A stretch of 64,000 bases of DNA from Lawsonibacter celer (GCF_014281125.1 NZ_JACOEA010000002.1:62001-126000), one strand, 5' to 3'; shown: positions 36,660 through 45,202, numbered from the stretch's first letter. Made by a program: numbers and translations. Notes: a model not told the origin generated them from the sequence alone.

Positions 36660-36701
36660 TTCCTTGTTGCCTCCTTATGCTGCTACTCTCCCATGTGCCC
36701 C

Positions 36702-36737
36702 GGCCGGGTGCGGGATACCGTTATCCCGCACCTGGCC
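36702..36737. other. GC-rich hairpin inside the acyl-CoA operon
   Basis: An 11-base-pair core GGTGCGGGATA (36707-36717 with 36722-36732) extended by GGCC pairs to 36702-36737, in the 107-base gap upstream of the dehydrogenase gene. No T-run follows; a processing or attenuation element is plausible. Confidence 0.55.
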
Positions 36738-36766
36738 CAAGGACAAATCTTAGGAAAGAGGACCGC

Positions 36767-37978
36767 TTATTTCGACTTTACCTGCTCAGCCCATTTCTTT
36801 TCCAGGGACTCAATGTATTCATGTGAATAGCCACAGCCTTCCAAAATCTCGAAGTTTCCGTCCCCTAACACCGGAGCGCCCTTGTAGACAGCCGGAGTCT
36901 TGGAGAAGTGGTTCCAGGGACCTCTGGCCGGGATGGTGGGTACACCGTGCGCCTGAAGACTTGCCGTGGTGGGCATATCGCAGATAGAACCGCGGCTGCG
37001 GAAGTGCTCGTCCTGAATCACTTCCGCCGTGGTCTGCACTTTGCAGCAGGGAATTCCTGCCTCATCCAACACTTTTACCGCCTCGGCGATATCGTCATAC
37101 TGGGAGGCCCACTGCTGAATTTCCCCAATGATCCTATCCAGATTTGCGATGCGCAGGGCCGCAGTATTCAGCTCCTGGCCCAGCTCCGGCTTTCCAATCA
37201 GGTCGCACAGCTTGAACCACAGCTTATTGGCCGGAGCGCAGATGATCATGCTCTGGCCGTTTTTGCCGGGGTATACCCCGTAGGGGCACAGGGAGAAGCT
37301 GTGGTTGCCCATGCGGGTCATGGGCTTTTTTGCCGTAAAGGAGGGCTCCACACAGTTGTTGAGCGCCACCAAGCCGTCACAGAGGCTCACGTCGATATGC
37401 TGGCCCTCGCCGGTATTCTGCCGGTGGTACAGGGCGGCGGAGATACAACCGAAAGCGTTAATGGCGCCCACATAATCGCCCAGAATAGATCCGGACTTGA
37501 CCGGCTCCCCATTGGGGTCGCCGGTAATATCCATCAGTCCGCTGAGGGCCTGGGCAATCAGGTCATAGCCAGGTTTCTTGGAATAGGGACCGCTCTGTCC
37601 GAACGCCGAAATGGAGCAATAGATTACATCCGGCTTAATGGCCGCCACATTTTCATAGTCCAGGCCAAATTTCTTCATAACGCCGGGCTTAAACGCCTCT
37701 ACAATCACGTCGGCTCCCTTAATCAGCGTTTTGACCATCTCCACGCCTTCGGGGTCATCCAGGGCGATCTCCACAGAGCGCTTGCCACGGTTAAGCCACA
37801 GGAACGGCAGGGATTCACCCTCCAGCCGTGGGGCAAAGCCCCGCACGTCGTCGCCTACCACAGGGCGTTCAATCTTGATGACATCCGCGCCGTAGTCGGC
37901 CAGCAGGGAACAGGTCAGGGGCCCGGCGGCATTATTGGTAAAATCCAGAACCTTCAGGCCTTCAAAAATACTGCTCAT
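36767..37978 (-). CDS. Class III (CaiB/BaiF-family) CoA-transferase
   Basis: Read from the ATG at 37978, nine bases after GGAGG; 403 residues. Family signatures are LKVLDFTNNAAGPLTCSLLADYGADVIKIE at the N-terminus (in part, VLDFTNNAAGP), WLNRGKRSV, and GQHIDVSLCDGL whose Asp is the predicted catalytic nucleophile. It moves CoA between carboxylates, activating the imported acid without ATP. It is the only activation enzyme in the operon, so it sets entry to the beta-oxidation steps. Carnitine or crotonobetaine chemistry is one option for this family; the actual acid is unknown. Confidence 0.93.
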   Translation of the reverse strand: MSSIFEGLKVLDFTNNAAGPLTCSLLADYGADVIKIERPVVGDDVRGFAPRLEGESLPFLWLNRGKRSVEIALDDPEGVEMVKTLIKGADVIVEAFKPGVMKKFGLDYENVAAIKPDVIYCSISAFGQSGPYSKKPGYDLIAQALSGLMDITGDPNGEPVKSGSILGDYVGAINAFGCISAALYHRQNTGEGQHIDVSLCDGLVALNNCVEPSFTAKKPMTRMGNHSFSLCPYGVYPGKNGQSMIICAPANKLWFKLCDLIGKPELGQELNTAALRIANLDRIIGEIQQWASQYDDIAEAVKVLDEAGIPCCKVQTTAEVIQDEHFRSRGSICDMPTTASLQAHGVPTIPARGPWNHFSKTPAVYKGAPVLGDGNFEILEGCGYSHEYIESLEKKWAEQVKSK

Positions 37979-38026
37979 ACTTGTCTCCTCCAATTCTAAT
38001 TCAGTTTTCATCGTCTGATCCGGTTC

Positions 38027-38812
38027 TTACTTTCCTTTGAATACAGGGGCACGCTTTTCCAGGAAGGCGTGGACCGCCTCGGCGTGGTCCTCAGTGCGGG
38101 AGCACTCACACATACCTGCGGTCTCGTCCACGATGAAGGCGTCCAGTTCGGGATAAAAATACTTGTTCATCATCATCTTCTGCTTGGCAAAGCCGTAGGT
38201 GGCCCGATGGGCAATCTTTTTAGCAAATTGATAGGTCTCCTCCTCCAGGGTATCGTCTGCGGCCAAACGGGTGGCCAGTCCCCAGCCATAGGCCTGCTCG
38301 CCGCCAATGGGCTCGCCCAGCATCATCATCTCCATAGCCTTGGCGGTTCCCACCAGCTTACCCACGTGGTACATGCCCGCAGTGTCGCCGGGCAGCCCCA
38401 GGTTAATAAATGCCATAATCAGCTTGGAGCGGGGGCTGACAATACGGAAATCACAGGCCAGGGCTAGACCAGCCCCCGCTCCGGCTGCCGCGCCGTTAAC
38501 CATGGCAATCACCGGCTTGGGGCAGCGGCGGCAGGCCACGGACATCATGCCGGTGAGCATTGGGCCCCGCTCGGACATATAGGTCTTGTCGTCAATGTAC
38601 TTCTTCATATTGGCGATGTTACCGCCAGCGGAAAAGTTTTTGCCCGTACCGGTAATCACAATGGCCCCCACATCCTGGTCCTTGCCAAAGGCCAGCAGTG
38701 CGTCCCGCACCTCTATGTAGGTCTCCTGGGCAAAGGCGTTGCTCTGTTCCGGCCGGTTAATGGTGATGGTGGCGATTTTATCCTCCACCTTGGTAAGAAT
38801 TGTGGTATACAT
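38027..38812 (-). CDS. Enoyl-CoA hydratase/isomerase-family protein with altered active site
   Basis: A 261-residue crotonase with the oxyanion-hole segments GKNFSAGGNI and NGAAAGAGAGLALACD. At the place of the hydratase glutamate of FGQPEINLG it reads IMAFINLGL, so the Glu144 equivalent is Phe, while the second glutamate in AMEMMMLG is kept. Crotonases with one acid are often enoyl-CoA isomerases rather than hydratases; LPGDTAG adds an Asp nearby that might substitute. It sits between the CoA-transferase and acyl-CoA dehydrogenase genes, 27 bases from the latter. Reaction inferred, family sure. Confidence 0.88.
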   Translation of the reverse strand: MYTTILTKVEDKIATITINRPEQSNAFAQETYIEVRDALLAFGKDQDVGAIVITGTGKNFSAGGNIANMKKYIDDKTYMSERGPMLTGMMSVACRRCPKPVIAMVNGAAAGAGAGLALACDFRIVSPRSKLIMAFINLGLPGDTAGMYHVGKLVGTAKAMEMMMLGEPIGGEQAYGWGLATRLAADDTLEEETYQFAKKIAHRATYGFAKQKMMMNKYFYPELDAFIVDETAGMCECSRTEDHAEAVHAFLEKRAPVFKGK

Positions 38813-38839
38813 CTTGTACCTCCCTTTCTGTCCTGCGTC

Positions 38840-39979
38840 TTATTTCATCAGATTGCCGGCAATGACCAGCCGTTGCACCTGATTGGTGCCCTCAAAGAGC
38901 TGATAGATCTTGGCGTCCCTCATAAGCTTTTCCACCGGATACTCCCGGCTGTAACCGAAGCCGCCCAGTACCTGCACTGCGTCGGTGGCCACCCTCATGG
39001 CATTGTCGCCGCCGAAGGTCTTGGCTGCGGAGGCCACCACCGAGTCGATAATTCCGTTGTCGAGCAGACGGCAGGCATAAAGGGCCAGCTGTCGGGCCGC
39101 CTGTGTCTGAATCTCCATATCGGCAATCATGAAGGAGATGCCCTGGAACTTGCTGATGGGCTTACCGAACACCACACGTTCCTGTGCATACTTGACGCAC
39201 TCATCAATGGCCCGCTGGGCAATGCCAACGGCTCCGGCGCAGGAGGCCGGACGGGTACGGTCCAGGGTCTGCATGGCAATCTTGAAGCCCTCGCCCTCTT
39301 TACCGATCAGGTGGTCGGCAGGTACCCGCACGTTGTCAAACACCACCTCGGTGGTATTGGAGGACCGGATCCCCATCTTGTTCTCCTCCTTGCCCGCAGA
39401 CAGGCCAGGCCGGCCGGCCTCCACCATAAAGGCAGACATGCCACGGGCGCCCTTCTCCCGGTCTGTCATGGCAAACACGGTGTACAGCCCAGCTACGCCG
39501 CCGTTTGTAATAAACGCCTTGGCGCCGTTGATGACATACTCCTCCCTGTCCTTTACCGCAGTAGTGCGGCTGTTGACGGCGTCGGATCCGCCCTGGGCCT
39601 CAGTAAGGCAGAATGCCGTCAGGGCACCGGGGATCACGATGTCAGCCAGCAGCTGCTTCTGCTTCTCGTTGCCCGCCAGGACTAGGGGGGTAAACCCCAA
39701 GCCATTGGCCCCGATGGATACACTGTAGCCCGCATCACCCTTGGCCAACTCTTCCCGAATGATGTAGCTGGTTACATTATCCAGCCCCATGCCACCGTAT
39801 TCCTCCGGGATGCCCATCAGGTGAAAGCCCACGTCCATGCCCTTGCGAATGGCTGCTGCCGGATACTCGCCCTTTTCGTCCCACTCGGCCGCATAGGGCT
39901 TAATCTCCTTCTCCATGAATTCTCGAGCCAGTTTCTGCAGCTCCAGCTGCTCATCGGTCAACAGATAACTCTTCGCCAT
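38840..39979 (-). CDS. Acyl-CoA dehydrogenase, short-chain type
   Basis: A 379-residue FAD enzyme of the butyryl-CoA dehydrogenase type: AFCLTEAQGGSDA (FAD/substrate region), KMGIRSSNTTEVVFDNV, and the catalytic base Glu363 in YQLFEGTNQVQ. It makes the trans-2,3 double bond and passes electrons to the electron-transfer flavoprotein encoded divergently at 43182-45004. Normal length for the family; GGAGGAAGG site before the start. Confidence 0.95.
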   Translation of the reverse strand: MAKSYLLTDEQLELQKLAREFMEKEIKPYAAEWDEKGEYPAAAIRKGMDVGFHLMGIPEEYGGMGLDNVTSYIIREELAKGDAGYSVSIGANGLGFTPLVLAGNEKQKQLLADIVIPGALTAFCLTEAQGGSDAVNSRTTAVKDREEYVINGAKAFITNGGVAGLYTVFAMTDREKGARGMSAFMVEAGRPGLSAGKEENKMGIRSSNTTEVVFDNVRVPADHLIGKEGEGFKIAMQTLDRTRPASCAGAVGIAQRAIDECVKYAQERVVFGKPISKFQGISFMIADMEIQTQAARQLALYACRLLDNGIIDSVVASAAKTFGGDNAMRVATDAVQVLGGFGYSREYPVEKLMRDAKIYQLFEGTNQVQRLVIAGNLMK

Positions 39980-40008
39980 TTACCTTCCTCCTTTTTGCCG
40001 ATAGTTGT

Positions 40009-40986
40009 TCAGTTTCTCAGTTTCTCGTTGGTACGCAGGAAATGGTCGATCCGCCGATAGGTCCCCTCGCTCTGGGTCAGTTCCACAAAGCAGCGCCTCT
40101 CCTGGTCCAGAATCTCCTGTTCGGTATACTCCCTGGCGTTCTCTGTGCTGCTGCCCGCCAGAATCAGGGCGATCCTTTTGCCGATTTCAAAATCGTAGGC
40201 CGTAATCTTCCCCTCTGCCTGCAGCGCCTCACTATGGCGCAGAAGCAGATCGTAGCCCGCCTTGCCCGGCAGCACTGCCGCCCCGGCAGCCGGGGGCTGA
40301 TAGCCTTCGGCGATGAGATCCAGACACCGCGCCTTTGCCACGGCAATCAAGTCCTCTTCTTCCTCCACAATGATGTCGTCCTCGTAGAGATACATCATCT
40401 CTCTGGCTTCCTGGGCGTTTTTGGAGACCTTGCCAAAGATAAGCTTGTCAAACAGGCGGATCAGCGTCTCCTCCAGGGCCTGACCAGTAAGTCCGTCCAG
40501 CAGCATGGCAGTGCATTTTGTGCCCCCGCCTCCCGGGAGCAGACCCACGCCGGTCTCCACCAGGCCCATATAGCATTTACCCAAAGCTACCCGTGCGGAA
40601 CTGTGGAGCACCACCTCCAGGCCGCCGCCCAGGGTCATTCGATAAGGCACCGCCACAATGGGTTTTTTGCTGTATTTGATTCCCGCGGTCATGCTCTGGA
40701 AAGATCGCACGTTGTTCTCCATAGCGGTAAAGTTTTTGGCGTCAATGTTGTTTTTCATGTTGACCAGGTTGGCCCCTACAGAGAAGTGCTTGCTCTGGGA
40801 CGCGATAACCATACCGTCAAATTCATACAGGTTATGGGCCAGCAGTTCCACGATAAACTCACGTACCGGGGCCGAAATGCTGTTCCCCTTGGACCGGAAC
40901 TGGAGGCACCCGATCCCGTCGCCCATATCCAGCAGGGCGGCCTCCTCATTGGAGTAAACGGTCCGCAGATCACTAAGCTGAATCAC
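40009..40986 (-). CDS. Stand-alone crotonase resembling the C-terminal half of FadN
   Basis: A 325-residue protein starting at GTG with GGAGGTG upstream. KGNSISAPVREFIVELLAH, IASQSKHFSVGANL, YRMTLGGGLEVVLHSSARVA and MGLVETGVGLLPGGGGTK match the enoyl-CoA hydratase part of Bacillus FadN-type fusion proteins, in which a hydroxyacyl-CoA dehydrogenase precedes it. Here the dehydrogenase is a separate gene (35799-36659). The glutamate in GLVETG is conserved. The last about 100 residues (LLRHSEALQAEGKITAYDFEIGK) match the FadN tail. Predicted to hydrate 2-enoyl-CoA. Confidence 0.88.
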   Translation of the reverse strand: MIQLSDLRTVYSNEEAALLDMGDGIGCLQFRSKGNSISAPVREFIVELLAHNLYEFDGMVIASQSKHFSVGANLVNMKNNIDAKNFTAMENNVRSFQSMTAGIKYSKKPIVAVPYRMTLGGGLEVVLHSSARVALGKCYMGLVETGVGLLPGGGGTKCTAMLLDGLTGQALEETLIRLFDKLIFGKVSKNAQEAREMMYLYEDDIIVEEEEDLIAVAKARCLDLIAEGYQPPAAGAAVLPGKAGYDLLLRHSEALQAEGKITAYDFEIGKRIALILAGSSTENAREYTEQEILDQERRCFVELTQSEGTYRRIDHFLRTNEKLRN

Positions 40987-41004
40987 GTTTTCACCTCCGC
41001 AGTC

Positions 41005-42756
41005 TTATTTCTTTTCGCCGTTGATGACCACGCCGTAAGAGCTCTTGTAGGCGCCGTCCAGGGCAAACACATAGTCCTTCAAAATCTGCTCCTCCCGGTC
41101 GAAATCATTTCTTGGAAGCCGGGAAATGCGCTGCAGGTTCTCCTGCTGTCCAGGCTCAAAATATCCGGCATACTCACTCACCGCACGGGTCACATAGCCA
41201 TTGATATCCTTGACCAGGTAGCTGAAAAGCTGATCGATCACCAGATCCTCCACTCCCTCAATGCGGCATTTTTCATACACCAGCTGGCCGTAAACGATAG
41301 CGCCGAAGATGTTGCCCACATTGAGCATAAAGTCCGGGTTGGCGCTCTGGGCTTTGGTCATGGGGGTCTCATCGCTGAACCGTCCAAAGTCTGCGGCCTG
41401 CTCCAGGAAAATCATTACGTTGGGCAGCTCGCACCCAGCAAAGGATCGACGGTAGTCGGCAAACTTGATCTCCCGTACCCTTCCAAAGCCCTGATCCAGG
41501 CAATTGGCCGTATCGTCCTTCACCATCTTCCCATCGGGAACCGGAGGATAGTCCACATGGCTGTGAAAGTAGTTGGGAATAAATTTGACCACCTGAGACA
41601 TGTTTACATGGGCCGTTCCCTCCAGGCGCATGCTGTTGCCCGTCTGCCGCACTGCCGTCTCGGCATAGGTATCGGTTTCGTAGGCCTTGGCTGCCATAAT
41701 ATTGTGGATCATAATCACCGCCCGTTCCGACTCCGTGGTGGCGTATCCTTTCTGGAGCGGGTTAAAGAGCAGGTAGCGGCGGTCGGTCTCCTTATTGGCC
41801 TGGCGGAAATAATCCACCGCCCGATAGGCGTACATGCGGGTCATAACGATGCGGGACCAAACCTCCAGCAGACTGCGGCGGATATGCGGCATATCGGTCA
41901 CACGCTTGCCGTAGAGATACCGGTTGTGAGAGTGATTGATGCACTCATAGAGGGCATGGGTGGTCATGCCCACCACCTTGATGCTGGTTTGGGTCTTTCC
42001 GATGTTGATGGTGGACAGTCCCAGGGCAAACGCCTTATCCCCCCGGGCCAAAATGTCTTTCTCCGCAATGGGGTACTCAATCATATCGAACGTACCCAGC
42101 TGCCCGGTGAACATACCCACCACATCAATGTCGCCGCAGTATTTACAGTGTCGGTCCCGGCAGTCCACTACCCAGAATGCAAACTCCCCGGTATCCGCAT
42201 CCCGGCCCAGGCAGGAAATCTTGGGAGCCCGGGAGGAATTTCCGATGTAGTACTTCTCCCCGTTGGCTACATAGCGGCCCTCACCTACTCTTTTGATATT
42301 TGCCTCGTTGCTGTACAGATCCGCGCCGTGGTTGCGCTCGGACATGCCGAAAGCAAACACATGCCCCTCCTTAAGCAACTGAGCCAGTTCACGCTTTTGC
42401 ACCTCATTGTCCGACATCCAGATGGGCCCCACGCCCAGTACCGATACCTGATAGTTGTACTGATAGAGTCCATAAAACCCTAACAGTTCACTGGTAGCGG
42501 AAATCCGATAGTGATCCCAACGGGCATCCGGATCATCACCATAGCCCGCCGGGGTAAGCATAGTGGCAAACAGTCCGGATTCCTTAATAAACTGGTACCA
42601 ATCGCTGGGCAGCCTGCGTGCCTTGGAGTCGATTCTCATGGAGTAGTTGCCCTTGTGCTCAAAAAATGCTACTGTCTGGTTGAGCAGAGCCTGTGTCTTG
42701 GGATCCCCCATCACCTGTGCCATCTGTTGGGGGTTGAGCAATAAGTTCTTTTTCAT
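41005..42756 (-). CDS. Large acyl-CoA dehydrogenase-family protein
   Basis: Read from the ATG at 42756 with GGAG upstream; the longer frame to 42888 would run through the sigma-54 promoter. The 583-residue protein has an N-terminal helical extension (LLLNPQQMAQVMGDPKTQAL), the acyl-CoA dehydrogenase core (VFAFGMSERNHGADLYS, YIGNSSRAPKISCLGRDA) and a long C-terminal domain of the FadE/long-chain type. First gene of the operon. Two dehydrogenases of different size suggest successive chain lengths or a branched or modified substrate. Confidence 0.9.
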   Translation of the reverse strand: MKKNLLLNPQQMAQVMGDPKTQALLNQTVAFFEHKGNYSMRIDSKARRLPSDWYQFIKESGLFATMLTPAGYGDDPDARWDHYRISATSELLGFYGLYQYNYQVSVLGVGPIWMSDNEVQKRELAQLLKEGHVFAFGMSERNHGADLYSNEANIKRVGEGRYVANGEKYYIGNSSRAPKISCLGRDADTGEFAFWVVDCRDRHCKYCGDIDVVGMFTGQLGTFDMIEYPIAEKDILARGDKAFALGLSTINIGKTQTSIKVVGMTTHALYECINHSHNRYLYGKRVTDMPHIRRSLLEVWSRIVMTRMYAYRAVDYFRQANKETDRRYLLFNPLQKGYATTESERAVIMIHNIMAAKAYETDTYAETAVRQTGNSMRLEGTAHVNMSQVVKFIPNYFHSHVDYPPVPDGKMVKDDTANCLDQGFGRVREIKFADYRRSFAGCELPNVMIFLEQAADFGRFSDETPMTKAQSANPDFMLNVGNIFGAIVYGQLVYEKCRIEGVEDLVIDQLFSYLVKDINGYVTRAVSEYAGYFEPGQQENLQRISRLPRNDFDREEQILKDYVFALDGAYKSSYGVVINGEKK

Positions 42757-42836
42757 AGCGCTCTCCTTTTTCTGTCTCACATATCCGCCCGCTTTTTTGC
42801 CGTACGGTGGCAGACGTCTTCTGACTTCTCTTTTTA

Positions 42837-42851
42837 GCAAGCGCTGTGCCA
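42837..42851 (-). promoter_or_regulatory. Sigma-54 promoter of the acyl-CoA operon
   Basis: On the minus strand TTGGCACAGCGCTTGCT: TGGCAC (42851-42846), five bases, TTGC (42840-42837). This is a perfect -24/-12 element with correct spacing, 81 bases upstream of the start at 42756. Confidence 0.92.
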
Positions 42852-42954
42852 ACTCAGCTTTTCCGCTTTTTTCGTGTAAAACGCTCATTTTTTGTCCATT
42901 TTATTCTACTTATTCGAACCTTTTAGGCTACTTCAAAGTGCTTTTACATCCAGC

Positions 42955-43004
42955 TTTGTGCAGACCGTGCAAACGCCTCCATTTTCCTCCGCGCAAACCT
43001 TTGC
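42955..43004. promoter_or_regulatory. Candidate enhancer (UAS) for the NtrC-type activator
   Basis: GCAAACCTTTGC (42993-43004) is a perfect dyad with a two-base centre; TTTGTGCAGACCGTGCAAA (42955-42973) is an imperfect dyad sharing TGCAAA. Both lie about 100-150 bases from each of the two divergent sigma-54 promoters, the usual distance for activator sites. Confidence 0.55.
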
Positions 43005-43107
43005 ACCCCTGCTGCCTTGGGCTCTGCACACAGCTATGGGTCTCTTCCTCCCCTTTCCCAGCCATATCAGGCCCTTCAGTGCTTTCACCACTTTCCCGAG
43101 GCAGAGT

Positions 43108-43122
43108 TGGCATTCTTTTTGC
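43108..43122 (+). promoter_or_regulatory. Sigma-54 promoter of etfBA
   Basis: TTGGCATTCTTTTTGCTTT: TGGCAT (43108-43113), five bases, TTGC (43119-43122), one mismatch in the -24 element and correct spacing. It lies 60 bases upstream of the etfB start. Confidence 0.88.
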
Positions 43123-43181
43123 TTTCCTTACTAACTGCATAGGCAGAGAAAATGCCAAATAGTTAAACAGGAGGAATCGTT

Positions 43182-43985
43182 TTGAACATCTTGGTTTGTG
43201 TCAAACAGGTACCCGATACGACGATGATTAAAATTGATCCGGTGACCAATACCCTGATCCGCGACGGAGTTCCCAGCGTGGTCAACCCTTTCGACGGCTA
43301 TGCCCTGGAGGCGGCGGCCCGGATAAAGGATCAGGCTCCGGATACCAAAATAGTTGTGGTATCTATGGGCCCGGAGCAGGCAAAAAACGCACTGAAGGAG
43401 TGCCTGGCCATTGCGGCGGATAAAGCCTACCTGGTTTCCGGCCAAACCTTCGGCGGCTCAGACACCCTGGCCACCAGCTACATCCTCTCCCGTGCAATAC
43501 GCAAAATCGAAGAGGTTGAGGGCAGATTTGACGCTATCTTCTGCGGCAAGCAGGCCATTGATGGAGATACCGCCCAAGTTGGCCCAGAGATTGCCGAATG
43601 GCTGAGCTGTCCCCAAGTGACCTACGGCTTGTCCGCCGAGGCTGTGGAGGATGGTTTGGAGGTCGTCAAAGAGGGCGACGACGGCAACCAGATCATTGGG
43701 ATTGACTTCCCCTGCGTGGTGACCTTCACCAAACCATCCTGGGATCCCCGTTACCCCACAATTAAACGCAAAATGGCGGCTAATCGGGCGGAAATTCCCA
43801 CGCTTGGAGAGGATGCCTTCCCAGATATCGACACCAGCCGCATCGGCCTAAAAGGCTCCCCCACAAAAGTGAAAAAGACCTTTGTGCCCCAGCGCAAAAA
43901 GGGCGGTGTCCTCATTCAGGAGGAATCCGCCGCTGAAGCTGCCCAAAAACTGACAATCCTGCTGGGCGAAGCGCATATCATTTAA
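43182..43985 (+). CDS. etfB: Electron-transfer flavoprotein beta subunit
   Basis: A 267-residue ETF beta subunit starting NILVCVKQVPDT at a TTG codon, with GGAGGA eight bases upstream. Further family marks are the FCGKQAIDGDTAQVGPEIAEWL segment (part: GKQAIDGDTAQVGPE) and the recognition-loop region LIQEESAAEAAQKL. With EtfA it carries electrons from the acyl-CoA dehydrogenases to the quinone pool, ferredoxin or a bifurcating partner. Divergent from the operon encoding those dehydrogenases and under its own sigma-54 promoter. Confidence 0.96.
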   Translation: MNILVCVKQVPDTTMIKIDPVTNTLIRDGVPSVVNPFDGYALEAAARIKDQAPDTKIVVVSMGPEQAKNALKECLAIAADKAYLVSGQTFGGSDTLATSYILSRAIRKIEEVEGRFDAIFCGKQAIDGDTAQVGPEIAEWLSCPQVTYGLSAEAVEDGLEVVKEGDDGNQIIGIDFPCVVTFTKPSWDPRYPTIKRKMAANRAEIPTLGEDAFPDIDTSRIGLKGSPTKVKKTFVPQRKKGGVLIQEESAAEAAQKLTILLGEAHII

Positions 43986-43999
43986 GGGAGGATGCAGCA

Positions 44000-45004
44000 A
44001 TGGAAGCAAAGACAAAGGATTTATGGGTATTTGTAGAAACCAATGCGGACGGCTCCGCCAAAAATGTCGGACTAGAGCTGTTGAACCCAGGCCGCATGCT
44101 GGCGGACAAGCAGGGCGGAGCCCTGGTGGCCGTAGTCATTGGCTGCGGTGCCCAGTCCGCAGTGGAGGCCGCCGGCGTCTATGGCGCAGATAAGGTGATT
44201 CTGGTGGAGGGTGAGGAGTACCGGTTATATACCACTGATGCCTACACAGCCGCCTTGTATCACCTGATTGAGAAATATGGCCCCACCACTATGCTCATCG
44301 GCGCTACTCCCACCGGCCGAGATCTGGGGCCCCGCTTGGCCTGCCGGGTTAAGACAGGCCTGACTGCGGACTGTACCAGCTTAGATGTGGATGAGGAAAG
44401 CGGCAATATGGCCTGGACCCGCCCAGCCTTCGGCGGCAATCTGATGGCCACCATCCTGTGCCCGGACCACCGGCCACAGTTGGGCACGGTGCGGCCCGGC
44501 GTATTCAAAAGGATCCAGCCCGGCGAGAATCGGGCCGAAGTCATCCTGGAATCCTTTCACGTGTGTCCCGAAGAGATCCACACCCGTCTGCTGAAGGTCA
44601 TCCAGGAGACGGCCAGTGAATTGGTGGACCTGGAGGGTGCAGAAATCGTCGTGTCCGGCGGACGGGGCGTGGGCAGCCCGGAGGGCTTTGCTCCCATCCG
44701 TGAACTGGCAGACATTCTGGGCGCTACTGTCGGCGCATCCCGTGCCGCTGTAGATGCGGGCTGGATTGCCCATGCCCACCAGGTGGGACAGACCGGAAAG
44801 ACTGTGGGCCCCAAGCTGTACATCGCCTGCGGTATCTCCGGTGCGATCCAGCACTTGGCGGGTATGAGCAGTTCCGAGGTCATCGTAGCCATCAACAAGG
44901 ACCCGGAAGCCCCCATCTTCGATGTGGCTGATTACGGTATTGTGGGAGATATCTTTGAGGTGGTCCCTGCCCTCATTGAGATGCTTCGCAAAACGAAGGG
45001 ATAG
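44000..45004 (+). CDS. etfA: Electron-transfer flavoprotein alpha subunit
   Basis: A 334-residue ETF alpha subunit with the FAD-binding C-terminal domain: SGGRGVGSPEGFAPI, GASRAAVDAGW, QVGQTGKTVGPKLYIACGIS (binding loop) and INKDPEAPIFDVADYG. Forms the heterodimer with EtfB; start has GGGAGG and a 14-base gap from etfB. No extra ferredoxin domain is present, so this is the simple form. Confidence 0.96.
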   Translation: MEAKTKDLWVFVETNADGSAKNVGLELLNPGRMLADKQGGALVAVVIGCGAQSAVEAAGVYGADKVILVEGEEYRLYTTDAYTAALYHLIEKYGPTTMLIGATPTGRDLGPRLACRVKTGLTADCTSLDVDEESGNMAWTRPAFGGNLMATILCPDHRPQLGTVRPGVFKRIQPGENRAEVILESFHVCPEEIHTRLLKVIQETASELVDLEGAEIVVSGGRGVGSPEGFAPIRELADILGATVGASRAAVDAGWIAHAHQVGQTGKTVGPKLYIACGISGAIQHLAGMSSSEVIVAINKDPEAPIFDVADYGIVGDIFEVVPALIEMLRKTKG

Positions 45005-45145
45005 GTCCTTTCCGCTCTCCCCGCTGCCGCCTCCGCTCCTATGGGACCGGAAACGGCCGCCCTATGCGCTGCATGGCGACGGACAGGGTCGCCGGGCCGT
45101 CTCCTCCCTTCGTGGCAAAGAGGCCGCCCCCAGCCGGAGAGGTTT
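45005..45145. other. Non-coding sequence after etfA
   Basis: GC-rich stretch before the paired hairpins; no supportable gene on either strand. Confidence 0.6.
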
Positions 45146-45196
45146 AGAAAGGGCAGGGGCCCCGGACGCTTTGCGTCCGGGGCCCCTGCCCTTTCT
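45146..45196. terminator. 24-bp perfect hairpin after etfA
   Basis: AGAAAGGGCAGGGGCCCCGG continuing to 45169 pairs exactly with 45173-45196 over 24 base pairs with a three-base loop. No T-run follows directly; with the next hairpin it insulates convergent transcription. Confidence 0.7.
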
Positions 45197-45202
45197 ATGC
45201 AC

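Noticed and set aside
42757-42888. N-terminal extension of the large acyl-CoA dehydrogenase to 42888
   Set aside because: The extension crosses the sigma-54 promoter and lacks homology; ATG 42756 has a ribosome site.
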